From Anaerosomatales bacterium (lineage in GTDB: Bacteria; Actinomycetota; Coriobacteriia; Anaerosomatales; SLCP01): a stretch of DNA of 64,000 nt. The stretch lies in assembly GCA_029210645.1 (NCBI GenBank), contig JARGFT010000001.1, positions 244,883 through 308,882 on the forward strand, written 5' to 3'. A program made the position numbers and the translations under genes. Positions 24,109-32,998 of the stretch are shown here, piece after piece. Under the pieces are notes generated by a model that had not been told where the DNA came from, ran no database searches, and saw nothing but the letters and a program-made list of their open reading frames with translations. Within the stretch, counting starts at the first letter, position 1; each line of letters starts with the position of its first letter.

Positions 24109-25416
24109 ATGCCACTCCCCATCGTCGCCGTGGTCGGCCGCCCGAATGTCGGCAAGTCCACCCTCGTCAACCGTATCGCTCAGACAGCGGACGCCATCGT
24201 GCACGAGGCACGCGGGGTCACCCGCGACCGCAGCTACCACCGTGCGGAGTGGAACGGCCGGGAGTTCATGCTGATCGACACGGGCGGCATCGAGACCGCC
24301 AAGGACGATCCCTTCGCCGAGTCGATCACCGCACAAGCGCTGGTGGCGACCGAGGAGGCCGACGTCGTCATCGTGCTCGTCGACGGGACAACGGGAGTCA
24401 CTGCCGGTGACGAGGAGGTCGCGCGCAAGCTGAAGCGGGCGCGCATCCCGGTCTTTCTCGCCGTCAACAAGATGGACACCCCCGGGCGCGACGACGCGGT
24501 ACACGAGTTCTGGGCTCTCGGCCTTGGCGACCCGTGGCCGGTATCGGCGACCCACGGCCACGGTACGGGAGATCTGCTCGACGAGATCGTCGGTTCTCTG
24601 CCCGAACCGCGCCCGGTCGTGGAGTCCGATGCGATCGACATCGCCATCATCGGCAAGCCGAACGCAGGAAAATCATCGCTTCTCAACCGGCTGACCGGTA
24701 CTGAGCGGGCGATAGTCAGCGAGGTCGCCGGTACCACACGGGACGCCCTGGATGTCGTGGTGGAACGGGACGGGCGCACGTATCGCTTCATCGATACGGC
24801 GGGTATCAGACGCAAGGCGAAGATCGACGCGGATGTCGAGTACTACGGGTTCGTGCGCGCGATGCGCGCGATCGACAACGCCGAGGTGGCCCTGCTGGTC
24901 ATCGACTCAACGCTCGGCGTGACCGATCAGGACCAGCGCGTGGCCCGATTCGCCGAGGAGCGCGGATGCGGACTCGTCATCCTGCTGAACAAGTGGGACC
25001 TGATCGACGATGCCGAGCAGCGCGAAGAGCTCTCGTACCAGATCGAAGAACGCCTCGGTTTCGTCTCGTACGCCCCGGTCATCCGCATCAGCGCACTCAC
25101 CGGGGCCAAGGTCCATCGGATCTACGCGTCACTCGATACCGTCTGGCGCAACTACACCCAGGAGATCACTACCAGTGCCCTCAACCGGATGCTGACGGAG
25201 ATGCGGGACTTCGGTCACACGGTGAGCAAGGGGGCCCGCACGCTTCGGGTGCACTACGTGACGCAGACGCGCACCAAGCCCCCCGGTTTCACCTTCTTCG
25301 CAAACCACCCGACGCTCGCCGACGACAACTTCAAGCGCTACGTGGAGAACCGCATGCGTGAGGCATTCGACTTCACCGGCACGCCGATCATGCTGAAGTT
25401 CAGACAGAAGGACTGA
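24109..25416 (+). CDS. der: ribosome biogenesis GTPase Der (EngA)
   Basis: Double-GTPase needed for 50S subunit maturation. Two G domains are seen: the first with VGRPNVGKSTLVNR, DTGGIE and NKMD; the second with IGKPNAGKSSLLNR, DTAGIR and NKWD. A C-terminal KH-like domain follows. The length of 435 residues is typical. ATG 24109 follows GTAGGAG by a few bases; the track frame begins 26 codons early. Another possible extended -10 (TGCTATCCT) overlaps the end of the preceding gene. Confidence 0.96.
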   Translation: MPLPIVAVVGRPNVGKSTLVNRIAQTADAIVHEARGVTRDRSYHRAEWNGREFMLIDTGGIETAKDDPFAESITAQALVATEEADVVIVLVDGTTGVTAGDEEVARKLKRARIPVFLAVNKMDTPGRDDAVHEFWALGLGDPWPVSATHGHGTGDLLDEIVGSLPEPRPVVESDAIDIAIIGKPNAGKSSLLNRLTGTERAIVSEVAGTTRDALDVVVERDGRTYRFIDTAGIRRKAKIDADVEYYGFVRAMRAIDNAEVALLVIDSTLGVTDQDQRVARFAEERGCGLVILLNKWDLIDDAEQREELSYQIEERLGFVSYAPVIRISALTGAKVHRIYASLDTVWRNYTQEITTSALNRMLTEMRDFGHTVSKGARTLRVHYVTQTRTKPPGFTFFANHPTLADDNFKRYVENRMREAFDFTGTPIMLKFRQKD

Positions 25417-25418
25417 GT

Positions 25419-26078
25419 ATGGAGACCGCGTTGCGGATCGCCGTGGTCCTGCTCGTCTCGTACTTCATCGGAGCGATTCCCTTCTCCGTGATCGTCGGCC
25501 GCACCTTCTACAAGGTCGACGTGCGCGAACACGGTTCGGGAAACGCCGGGGCCACCAACGTCATGCGAGTCCTCGGCTGGCAGGCGGGTGTGGCCGTCCT
25601 TCTCCTGGATGCATTGAAGGGGGTCGCTGCGGTTCTGTTCGCCATGTGGGTGCACCCGTCACACCTCGGCAGCACGGCGCACGACTGGGTGTTGATCGGC
25701 GCGTCGTTTGCGGCGGTTCTCGGACACTCCTACTCGCCGTACCTTCGCTTCGCCGGCGGCAAGGGCGTGGCCACCGCCGCGGGAGCCCTCCTCGTCGTGA
25801 TGCCTGCCGCTTGGCCGATCCTCTTCGTCACGTTCGCGGCGGTGGTGGCGATCTGGCGCATGGTGAGCCTCGGGTCGGTGGTCATCGCGACCCTCTTTCC
25901 CGTTCTGGTCCTGTTCTTCTACGCGGACCGCCCTGCGTTGATAACGTTCTCCCTCGTCGCGGCGAGTCTCGTCCTATGGCGCCACCGCTCCAACATCGCA
26001 CGCATCGCGCGAAGGGAAGAAGCTAAGATAAGCTGGAGTCGTGGCCGATCCGCAACGCACAAGGAGGACGCTCGTTGA
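25419..26078 (+). CDS. plsY: glycerol-3-phosphate acyltransferase PlsY
   Basis: Transfers acyl from acyl-phosphate to glycerol 3-phosphate, the first step of phospholipid synthesis. It is a membrane protein of 219 residues with about five hydrophobic helices. The three family loops are seen: REHGSGNAGATNVMRVLG, then GHSYSPYLRFAGGKGVATAAG, then the later arginine-rich tail. It starts 2 bases after der and overlaps gpsA, which makes its substrate. Confidence 0.95.
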   Translation: METALRIAVVLLVSYFIGAIPFSVIVGRTFYKVDVREHGSGNAGATNVMRVLGWQAGVAVLLLDALKGVAAVLFAMWVHPSHLGSTAHDWVLIGASFAAVLGHSYSPYLRFAGGKGVATAAGALLVVMPAAWPILFVTFAAVVAIWRMVSLGSVVIATLFPVLVLFFYADRPALITFSLVAASLVLWRHRSNIARIARREEAKISWSRGRSATHKEDAR

Positions 26079-27094
26079 GAAGGGCAGCAGTCATCGGCGC
26101 CGGATCGTGGGGAACAGCGGTCGCGAGCGTTCTCGGCGGCAAGGGGATACCGACCGTGCTCTGGGCGAGAAGCGCAGAGGTTGCCGAGTGCATCTCGGCC
26201 GAAGGTCGCAACCCTCGTTACCTGACCGACGTGACACTGCCGTCCGCGGTGTCCGCGACCACCGATCTCGAAGAAGCGGTCCGCGGTGTCGACGTCATCA
26301 TTCTTGCCACACCCTCGCAGGCCGTGCGAGCTGCTGCCGAGTCTCTCCGGCCCTTCTGGAACGGTGAGGCGCCCGTCGTCAGCCTGGCGAAGGGATTGGA
26401 GCGCGGCTCGCTACTTCGGATGACCGAGGTGCTTGCCGAGGTTCTCGGAACGCACACGCGGCTTGCAGCTCTCTCGGGCCCCAACCACGCCGAGGAGGTG
26501 TCGCGGGCCATCCCAACGGCAACGGTGATCGCTGCCTACGACGAGGGTGTGGGAGTCGCTCTGCGTGAGTTGTTCAGGACGCCAGCGTTCCGTCCCTACA
26601 CCAACGGCGACGTTGTCGGCGTCGAACTCGCTGCCGCATCCAAGAACGTCATCGCCGTGGCAGCCGGCATGTCCGACGGCCTCGGATTCGGAGACAACAC
26701 CAAGGCCGCCCTCATGACCCGTGGGCTGGCAGAGATGTCCCGTTTAGGACTGCGTGAAGGCGCGAATCCTCTCACGTACATGGGGCTTGCGGGCATGGGC
26801 GATCTTATCGCGACGTGTACCTCGCGCCACAGCCGCAACCGCGCTCTCGGTGAGTGCATCGCCCGGGGCGGCAGCGTGGAGCAGTACGAGACGGAGACCC
26901 ACATGGTCGCCGAGGGTGCAGTGTCGTGCCTGACCGTCGACGAGCTCGGCGCGCGCGACGGTCTCGAGATGCCCATCACGCACCAGGTGCGAGTGGTCGT
27001 TCATGACGGCGCCCCCGCAGGTGACGGGGTGGAGGCACTCATGGGACGCGAGTCGACCGATGAGTTCCACGGGATGGACCTGACCGACGAGTAG
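26075..27094 (+). CDS. gpsA: glycerol-3-phosphate dehydrogenase [NAD(P)+]
   Basis: Reduces dihydroxyacetone phosphate to glycerol 3-phosphate for PlsY. The dinucleotide fold begins VIGAGSWGTAVASVLGGKG. SGPNHAEEV, the catalytic-Lys region ASKNVIAVAAGMSDGLGFGDNTKAALMTRG and the GMGDLIATC motif are intact. The length is 339 residues. The start is TTG 26075, forming TTGA with the plsY stop and preceded by AAGGAGG. Confidence 0.95.
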   Translation: MRRAAVIGAGSWGTAVASVLGGKGIPTVLWARSAEVAECISAEGRNPRYLTDVTLPSAVSATTDLEEAVRGVDVIILATPSQAVRAAAESLRPFWNGEAPVVSLAKGLERGSLLRMTEVLAEVLGTHTRLAALSGPNHAEEVSRAIPTATVIAAYDEGVGVALRELFRTPAFRPYTNGDVVGVELAAASKNVIAVAAGMSDGLGFGDNTKAALMTRGLAEMSRLGLREGANPLTYMGLAGMGDLIATCTSRHSRNRALGECIARGGSVEQYETETHMVAEGAVSCLTVDELGARDGLEMPITHQVRVVVHDGAPAGDGVEALMGRESTDEFHGMDLTDE

Positions 27095-27105
27095 GGGGCC
27101 CGTTT

Positions 27106-27777
27106 ATGTCCGAGCGCGTGCTCATAGCTCCATCGATCCTTTCGGCGGACTTCACCGACCTCGGGAACGCGGTCCGTCTGATCCAGGACGGCGGTGCGGA
27201 CTTCGTCCACGTCGATGTCATGGACGGGCATTTCGTCCCCAACCTCACTATTGGTCCGCCGGTGGTCAAGGCGCTCAAACGTGTCGCAGAGATCCCGCTC
27301 GACGTTCACCTGATGATCGACAACGCCGAGGACACGATCGGGTGGTACCTCGATGCGGGCGCCGATTGGATCACCGTCCATGTCGAGGCCTGCAATCACC
27401 TGCACCGGGTGCTCCAGACCATCCGGGGTGCCGGTGCGCGTGCGGGCGTCAGTCTCAATCCCGGGACTCCCGTCGAGATGATCCGGGACGTCATCGCCGA
27501 TCTCGACATGGTGCTCGTCATGAGCGTCAATCCCGGCTTCGGCGGCCAGTCGTTCATCGGCCGCTCGGTCGATCGAGTCCGCCGTGTCGCTGCCATCTGT
27601 GCCGAGGAGGGTGTCAACCCCTTGATCCAGGTTGATGGAGGTATCGACCCCGCCACGGCCCCACTGGTGACAGCGGCGGGTGCGAGATGCCTGGTCGCAG
27701 GAAGCGCGGTCTTCTGTGAGGATGACCCGGTTTCTGCGATGAACGCGATCCGCGAGGCAGCAGAGCAGGTCTTGTAG
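27106..27777 (+). CDS. rpe: ribulose-phosphate 3-epimerase
   Basis: Interconverts ribulose 5-phosphate and xylulose 5-phosphate. This TIM-barrel of 223 residues has IAPSILSADFTDLG, the metal-binding and catalytic HVDVMDGHFVPNLTIGP, HLMIDNAED, MSVNPGFGGQSFI and VDGGIDPATAP. It lies 11 bases after gpsA and just before the FMN riboswitch. Its product pool feeds the ribulose 5-phosphate used by RibBA downstream, although it is outside the riboswitch-controlled unit. Confidence 0.95.
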   Translation: MSERVLIAPSILSADFTDLGNAVRLIQDGGADFVHVDVMDGHFVPNLTIGPPVVKALKRVAEIPLDVHLMIDNAEDTIGWYLDAGADWITVHVEACNHLHRVLQTIRGAGARAGVSLNPGTPVEMIRDVIADLDMVLVMSVNPGFGGQSFIGRSVDRVRRVAAICAEEGVNPLIQVDGGIDPATAPLVTAAGARCLVAGSAVFCEDDPVSAMNAIREAAEQVL

Positions 27778-27791
27778 TACACTAGCAGCGT

Positions 27792-27908
27792 CTTTCTTCA
27801 GGGCGGGGTGAAAGTCCCCACCGGCGGTGATAGCCCGCGAGCCCCCACCAGGGCTGACCCGGAGGATTCCCGGGGCCGACAGTGAGAGTCTGGATGGGAG
27901 AAGGAAGG
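27792..27908 (+). promoter_or_regulatory. FMN riboswitch (RFN element), probably translational
   Basis: The conserved RFN blocks are present in order: CAGGGCGGGGTGAAAGTCCC, ACCGGCGGTGATAGCCCGCG, GACCCGGAGGATTCCCGGGG, then CCGACAGTGAGAGTCTGGATG. The closing P1 helix pairs CTTTCTTC with GAAGGAAG, and its 3' strand is the only Shine-Dalgarno-like sequence before ribD. There is no terminator between aptamer and gene, so FMN binding probably hides the ribosome site. A -10-like TACACT lies at 27778. Confidence 0.95.
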
Positions 27909-27921
27909 ACCGCGCACGAGC

Positions 27922-29025
27922 ATGCGTCTGTTTACCGACGATTCCTCATCGATCACCGACCCGTTCTTGAGGCGCGCCTGGATTCTCGCGCGCAACGGCC
28001 TTGGCACGACGTCTCCGAACCCGATGGTCGGCTGCGTCCTGGTGCAGGGCACGGAGATCGTCGGGGAGGGGTGGCACGAGCGTGCTGGCGGTCCCCATGC
28101 AGAGGCCATCGCGCTTCGCGACGCCGGCTCTGCGGCGCGGGGCGCGACGGTCTACGTGACCCTGGAACCCTGCGCTCATCACGGTCGCACGCCTCCGTGC
28201 GTGGATGCACTGATCGAGTCCGAGGTTGCCCGCATCGTCATCGGGATGCCCGATCCGAGCATCGTGGCATCAGGAGGTGCAGAGCGTCTCAGTGCTGCCG
28301 GCATCGAAGTCATCTTCGCGGACGACCCGGCGCCGTTCGCAGCGCTCAACCGCGGCTGGCTGATGCACGTGCGGGAGTCACGGCCGTGGATCACGGTGAA
28401 GCTTGCGCTCACATTAGATGCGAGGATCGCGGCAGGTCCGGGTGTGCGGACCCGGATCTCGGGTCCCGGGGCCCACGCAGTGACGATGCGGCTGCGCGCC
28501 GCGTCCGATGCAGTCGTGATCGGCGCGCGGACTGCGATCGCCGACGACCCCGCGCTGACAGTGCGCGATTCGGCTGGTGCACCCGCTTCGCGCCAGCCGT
28601 TGCGGGTGGTACTGACGCGGCGCACAGATCCGGACGGGTGCTCGCTCTTCGGTGACGGCCACGGGCAGACCGCGGTCCTGATGCCTGACGGATGCGGGCG
28701 TGCGGCTCCGGCGGGAGCACGGGCGATCGAGTACGACTCGGCCGGCGGAGTTACCGCTGCCATGCGTGCGCTTGCCGCCGAGGGCATCGCACACGTGATG
28801 GTCGAGCCCGGGCAGACGCTGTTCACCGCTCTGTGGGACGAAGGACTGGTCGACGAGCTGGTGCTCGTTCATGCGGGCGGAGTGGGAGGAGAGGGGTGGA
28901 CGGGCAGCTACACCGGGTCCGATGGCGGCCCCGAACTCGCCTTGAGGACGAGGATGAAGGCGGTCGAGGCGGAAGTTGTGGGCGACGACGCGATCACTGT
29001 TTGGACGAGGAAGACGCAGGAGTAG
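27922..29025 (+). CDS. ribD: bifunctional riboflavin deaminase/reductase
   Basis: Deaminates the pyrimidine intermediate and reduces its ribosyl side chain. The N-terminal deaminase carries the zinc site GGPHAEAIAL and EPCAHHGRTPPC; the C-terminal half (from about residue 150, WITVKLALTLDARIA) is the NADPH-dependent reductase. The length is 367 residues. It is the first gene of ribD-ribE-ribBA-ribH and lies under the FMN riboswitch. Confidence 0.95.
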   Translation: MRLFTDDSSSITDPFLRRAWILARNGLGTTSPNPMVGCVLVQGTEIVGEGWHERAGGPHAEAIALRDAGSAARGATVYVTLEPCAHHGRTPPCVDALIESEVARIVIGMPDPSIVASGGAERLSAAGIEVIFADDPAPFAALNRGWLMHVRESRPWITVKLALTLDARIAAGPGVRTRISGPGAHAVTMRLRAASDAVVIGARTAIADDPALTVRDSAGAPASRQPLRVVLTRRTDPDGCSLFGDGHGQTAVLMPDGCGRAAPAGARAIEYDSAGGVTAAMRALAAEGIAHVMVEPGQTLFTALWDEGLVDELVLVHAGGVGGEGWTGSYTGSDGGPELALRTRMKAVEAEVVGDDAITVWTRKTQE

Positions 29026-29055
29026 TGCGGTCGCACGGGAGAGGAAGGACAGCAG

Positions 29056-29724
29056 ATGTTCACGGGACTCATCGAGTCTGAAGGGATCATCACGCGCACC
29101 GAGCGTGTCGCCGACGGGATGCGGGTCGAGGTCTACGCACCCGAGTTCGGACGCGACATGGCGATCGGTGACTCGATCGCCGTCGACGGCTCGTGCCTGA
29201 CAGTCGTCCAGTTCATCCGTGGTGCGTTCATCGCCGACGTCAGCTCCGAGACGCTCTCGCGGACCACGTTGGGTGGTCTTCGACAGGGCGCCAAGGTGAA
29301 CCTGGAGCGGGCGCTGCGTCTGTCGGACCGTCTGGGGGGTCACATCGTGACCGGGCACATCGATGACGTAGGAACGTTGGTCATGCGACATCCCGCAGGG
29401 AACTCGACGATCTACCAGTTCGCGGTGTCCCGCGCGCTGATGGAGTACATCGTGCCCAAGGGTTCTGTCGCGGTAGATGGCATCTCGCTGACGATCGCGC
29501 AGACACGCGGGGACGGGTTCGCCGCTGCTGTCGTGCCGCATACCGAGTCAGCGACCACGCTCGGCGAGAAGCCCACTGGTGCCAAGGTGAACATCGAGGT
29601 AGACATGATGGCGAAGTACGTCAAGCGGTTCGTCGAGCTCTACGCCGGCATAGACGATGACGCATCACCGCCGATCCGCCGGGGACTTGGCGATATGCTC
29701 CGCGAGATGGCCGATGGCCGATGA
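29056..29724 (+). CDS. ribE: riboflavin synthase alpha subunit
   Basis: Dismutates two 6,7-dimethyl-8-ribityllumazines to riboflavin. Two homologous lumazine-binding barrels are visible: residues 1-90 (MFTGLIESEGIITR, with GDSIAVDGSCLTV) and 98-190 (HIVTGHIDDVGTLV, with GSVAVDGISLTIA). The length of 222 residues is normal, with a slightly longer tail. AGAGGAAGG precedes the ATG, and the stop overlaps ribBA. Confidence 0.95.
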   Translation: MFTGLIESEGIITRTERVADGMRVEVYAPEFGRDMAIGDSIAVDGSCLTVVQFIRGAFIADVSSETLSRTTLGGLRQGAKVNLERALRLSDRLGGHIVTGHIDDVGTLVMRHPAGNSTIYQFAVSRALMEYIVPKGSVAVDGISLTIAQTRGDGFAAAVVPHTESATTLGEKPTGAKVNIEVDMMAKYVKRFVELYAGIDDDASPPIRRGLGDMLREMADGR

Positions 29725-30983
29725 TGACGAACACCGGGGACAGCCCGCTCTTCAGCACAGTCGAGGCAGCGATCGCCGAGATCGCTTCGGGGCGTATGGT
29801 GATCGTCGTCGATGACGAGTCGCGTGAGAACGAGGGCGATCTGGTCATGGCAGCCGAGAAGGTCACGCCACAAGCCATCAACTTCATGGCGACCCACGGT
29901 CGAGGCCTGATCTGTCTGCCGCTGACGGGAGAACGACTCGACGAGCTGCGAATACCCCCGATGACCCAGACGAACACGTCGGAGCAGGGCACCGCGTTCC
30001 ATGTGTCGATCGGCGCCAAAGGTGTCATATCGACGGGAATCTCAGCCGCCGACCGTGCGGCGACCGTATGCGTAGCGATCGACCCGCAGACCCGCCCCGA
30101 TGACATATCGATGCCCGGACACGTCTTTCCCCTGCGAGCGAAGCCGGGTGGCGTCCTCGAGCGGGCAGGCCACACCGAGACCGCTGTTGATCTGGCGCGC
30201 CTAGCGGGGCTGTATCCGGCCGGAGTCATCTGCGAGATCATGAACGCTGACGGCACCATGGCGCGCCGACCACAACTCGAGCACTTCGCTGAACAGCACG
30301 AGCTCATCATGGTCACCGTTGCCGACATCATCAGGTTTCGCAGGCGCACGGAGCGACTTGTCGAGCGCACCTCGACGGTCAATCTGCCGACCCGGCACGG
30401 AATGTTCATCGCACACGGCTATACGTCGAAGATCGACGCTTCGACGCATATCGCGCTCGTGGTCGGTGATGTCGCGGGCGCCCACGACGTGCTCGTGCGC
30501 GTCCACTCCGAGTGCCTGACCGGGGACGTGTTCCACAGTCTCAGATGCGATTGCGGGGCTCAGCTTGAAGAAGCCATGCGTCTCGTTCAGGCCGAAGGAG
30601 GGGGAGTCATCCTCTACATCGTCGGGCACGAAGGCCGCGGCATCGGGCTTGCCAACAAGCTCAAGGCCTATGAGCTTCAGGAAGCAGGCGCGGACACGGT
30701 GGAGGCCAACGAGGCACTCGGATTCGCGCCGGACCTGCGGGACTATGGCATCGGTGCGCAGATACTTGCGGACCTCGGACTCACGTCGATGCGGCTTCTG
30801 ACGAACAACCCCACCAAGATAGTCGGTCTCGAAGGATACGGTCTGCGCGTCACCGAGCAGGTCTCCCTCGAGGTTCCGGCGTGTGACGACAACCGTGCAT
30901 ACCTTATGACCAAGCGGGAGAAGATGGCGCACACGCTCCTGCTCGATGATGGTGTGACCACCGAAAGGGAGGAAGAGCGATGA
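29721..30983 (+). CDS. ribBA: 3,4-dihydroxy-2-butanone-4-phosphate synthase / GTP cyclohydrolase II
   Basis: A fused enzyme supplying both precursors of riboflavin. The first ~205 residues are the DHBP synthase ([19 protein letters not shown], acidic metal loop). The remainder is GTP cyclohydrolase II, with the zinc cysteines in [19 protein letters not shown] and the motif [16 protein letters not shown]. The length is 420 residues. ATG 29721 overlaps the ribE stop, and its own stop overlaps ribH. Confidence 0.96.
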   Translation: MMTNTGDSPLFSTVEAAIAEIASGRMVIVVDDESRENEGDLVMAAEKVTPQAINFMATHGRGLICLPLTGERLDELRIPPMTQTNTSEQGTAFHVSIGAKGVISTGISAADRAATVCVAIDPQTRPDDISMPGHVFPLRAKPGGVLERAGHTETAVDLARLAGLYPAGVICEIMNADGTMARRPQLEHFAEQHELIMVTVADIIRFRRRTERLVERTSTVNLPTRHGMFIAHGYTSKIDASTHIALVVGDVAGAHDVLVRVHSECLTGDVFHSLRCDCGAQLEEAMRLVQAEGGGVILYIVGHEGRGIGLANKLKAYELQEAGADTVEANEALGFAPDLRDYGIGAQILADLGLTSMRLLTNNPTKIVGLEGYGLRVTEQVSLEVPACDDNRAYLMTKREKMAHTLLLDDGVTTEREEER

Positions 30984-31444
30984 GTACGTTTGAAGGCAAT
31001 CTTATCGGGACGGGGTTGAAGATAGGAATCGTCGTGAGCAGGTTCAACGAGCTCCTCTCCGGGCGTTTGCTCGCAGGGGCACAGGACGGGCTCACGCGTC
31101 ACGGGGTTGCCGTGGACGACGTGGATGTCGCCTGGGTGCCCGGCGGATTCGAGATTCCGCTCGTGGCCAAACAGATGGCCGCCTCCGGTCGCTACGACGC
31201 GATACTGGCGCTCGGGGTCGTCATCCGCGGAGGGACGCCCCATTTCGAGTACGTCGCCTCTGAGGTGGCGAAGGGCATAGCCCACGCCTCATTCGATTCC
31301 GGAGTTCCCGTCATGTTCGGTGTCATCACCGCCGACACCATCGAACAGGCCGTCGAGCGGGCGGGCACCAAGGCCGGGAACAAGGGCTGGGACGCTGCTC
31401 TCGGTGCGATCGAGATGGCGAACCTCGCCAAGGCGCTAGGCTAG
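30980..31444 (+). CDS. ribH: 6,7-dimethyl-8-ribityllumazine synthase
   Basis: Condenses the two RibBA/RibD products to lumazine, the RibE substrate, and usually forms icosahedral or pentameric shells. The protein has 154 residues with [44 protein letters not shown] and the C-terminal [16 protein letters not shown], all family-typical. ATGA overlap with ribBA. It is the last gene of the operon and is followed by a terminator. Confidence 0.96.
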   Translation: MSTFEGNLIGTGLKIGIVVSRFNELLSGRLLAGAQDGLTRHGVAVDDVDVAWVPGGFEIPLVAKQMAASGRYDAILALGVVIRGGTPHFEYVASEVAKGIAHASFDSGVPVMFGVITADTIEQAVERAGTKAGNKGWDAALGAIEMANLAKALG

Positions 31445-31467
31445 GCGCAGAAGCGGATCGGAAAACC

Positions 31468-31499
31468 AGGAAGCCCCGGCCAGATGGTCGGGGCTTCCT
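31468..31499 (+). terminator. intrinsic terminator after the riboflavin operon
   Basis: AGGAAGCCCCGGCC and GGTCGGGGCTTCCT form a 14-bp stem (one mismatched pair) around AGAT, 24 bases after ribH. The tail (CTGCG) is not U-rich, so efficiency is uncertain. The 234 bases between it and the next gene show only a weak TAGAAT -10. Confidence 0.65.
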
Positions 31500-31733
31500 C
31501 TGCGTCCAGTGGGCTCTCGCCACCCTGTGGCTATCAGCCGTGGACCGTTGGTTCCCTTGCCGCCTCGCAAGACGGGTGTCACACAGTATCAGACAGAGAC
31601 AGCACCAACAAGAGAAGGTACGTTCGATTCGACGAGCGGTCTCCGCTGAGCGCTGAGTGGCGATGTGCGCAGCCCGTTCGGTCCGATAGAATGGGGTCAG
31701 GCCACGTTCGCGACCAGACACGGAGGAGTGACC

Positions 31734-32429
31734 ATGGTTGTCGGCGACACATCTGATGAGCCGGTCACGGACGGGCGGAGTACGGTCGTCGAGGTGTTCG
31801 GCGTCAAGCTCTCGGTAAAGAACCGCAGGCTTGCAGAGATACTCTCCATGGACGCGGCCGAGGCACTCGGTTTCGAAGGCAAGACCCCGAGGGTCCACGA
31901 CCACGAGTTCGAAACGCACGTGGTCAACGAAGCGTCTCCCTTTGCCGTGGTGGCGGCAGCCGGTCCGGACGATGCGGCCGAAGCCCAGCGACGTACTGAG
32001 CTTCGGCATCACGTGGAGGCTATCGCCGCCTCCCTCGGCTTCACGGTGGTCGCCGGCGGCAAGTGGCACTCTCCCTCGGGTCAGACGCTGCATGCGCGGG
32101 TCGTCTCCAGAGCGGTCTCTGCGGCGGCAGCTGCCGATACGGTTGAGAAGCTCGGTGGGCTCATGAAGGCTCGTCCCGCCGGGGAGTCGGTTGTGCTGAT
32201 CACACAGGACCGGTCGGCTGCTGCGACATTCATCGGCGTCATCCGGGAACGCCAGGCACACGCCACCTTCCGGGTCGTGAGCGTCGAGGACCTCGAGGCG
32301 CTCGGCGCAGTATCCGACAGCGGTCGCGCGGACCACGCTGCATTCATCGCCCTCCTGTCTCCCCAGGCGGCGGTCGACATCGGCCCCGCCATCGCTCAGA
32401 TGTGTCCGGAGTCGCCAGGGCAGCCGTAG
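31734..32429 (+). CDS. hypothetical protein
   Basis: A 231-residue soluble protein I do not recognise. ATG 31734 is preceded by CGGAGGAG at ideal spacing; the track frame begins 23 codons early. No signal peptide or membrane helix is seen. An N-terminal beta-rich part (VVEVFGVKLSVKNRRLAEIL) is followed by a conserved-looking patch (FEGKTPRVHDHEFETHVVNE) and an alpha/beta C-terminal half (VVLITQDRSAAATFIGVI). It stands alone between the rib operon and the Rrf2 regulator. TAGAAT at 31687 could be its -10. Confidence 0.7.
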   Translation: MVVGDTSDEPVTDGRSTVVEVFGVKLSVKNRRLAEILSMDAAEALGFEGKTPRVHDHEFETHVVNEASPFAVVAAAGPDDAAEAQRRTELRHHVEAIAASLGFTVVAGGKWHSPSGQTLHARVVSRAVSAAAAADTVEKLGGLMKARPAGESVVLITQDRSAAATFIGVIRERQAHATFRVVSVEDLEALGAVSDSGRADHAAFIALLSPQAAVDIGPAIAQMCPESPGQP

Positions 32430-32456
32430 GGGCTGGAGTGTCGGGGGGCGGTTCGC

Positions 32457-32485
32457 TTGACACCCTCGCAGCCGGGGACTATCGT
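32457..32485 (+). promoter_or_regulatory. sigma70-type promoter for the rrf2-nifS-nifU operon
   Basis: A perfect TTGACA is followed after 17 bases by TATCGT, 50 bases before the Rrf2-type gene. This is among the strongest promoter matches in the window. Confidence 0.7.
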
Positions 32486-32490
32486 GCTGA

Positions 32491-32514
32491 AATCATACTG
32501 TTTTGGTAAGGATT
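32491..32514 (+). promoter_or_regulatory. possible Rrf2 operator in the rrf2 leader
   Basis: An AT-rich, imperfectly dyad sequence (AATCATAC ... GTAAGGATT) stands out from the GC-rich surroundings right at the expected transcription start. Rrf2/IscR proteins often repress their own operon from such sites, but the match to a known consensus is not clear. Confidence 0.35.
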
Positions 32515-32536
32515 CCAGTCGAGGAGCCGAGACCGG

Positions 32537-32989
32537 ATGCGTCTGACCGCCAAGAGCGAGTATGGATTGCTCGCCATGATCGATCTGGCGTGCAGGGTCG
32601 ATCAGGGTCCGGTCAGCGCTCGTGAGATCTCCGACCGCCAGGGCATACCCGCCAAGTACCTCGAACAGCTCTTCGTAGGCCTTCGCAAGGCGGGTCTCGT
32701 GGGAGCGGTGCGGGGCGCTCACGGCGGGTTCGCTCTCCATCGCCCGGCCGGCGAGATCACCGTCCTCGATGTCGTCGAGGCGCTGGAGGGTTCGCTGCGT
32801 CCGACGGTCTGCGACGGGGACAGAGCCGCTGCGTGCGGACGCGGTGACGCGTGTGCCGCGGCGGGCGTGTGGGACCGGGCCACCAGTGCCGTGCGCGATG
32901 TTCTGGAGTCCACGACGCTGGATTCGCTCGCTCGCACCCAGGAAGTCCTTGACGAGTCGGGTGCTGCCCGAAGTCCTATTGAGAGGTAG
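32537..32989 (+). CDS. Rrf2 family transcriptional regulator, IscR-like
   Basis: A 150-residue winged-helix regulator. It starts MRLTAKSEYGLLAMIDLA, typical of the family, with the recognition region IPAKYLEQLFVGLRKAGLV and the wing GAHGGFALHRPAGEIT. Near residue 95 three cysteines (C-x7-C-x5-C) could hold a [2Fe-2S] cluster as in IscR, whose spacing is C-x5-C-x5-C. Directly upstream of nifS and nifU, it probably tunes Fe-S cluster assembly to need. Confidence 0.9.
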   Translation: MRLTAKSEYGLLAMIDLACRVDQGPVSAREISDRQGIPAKYLEQLFVGLRKAGLVGAVRGAHGGFALHRPAGEITVLDVVEALEGSLRPTVCDGDRAAACGRGDACAAAGVWDRATSAVRDVLESTTLDSLARTQEVLDESGAARSPIER

Positions 32990-32998
32990 GAGAGCGTG

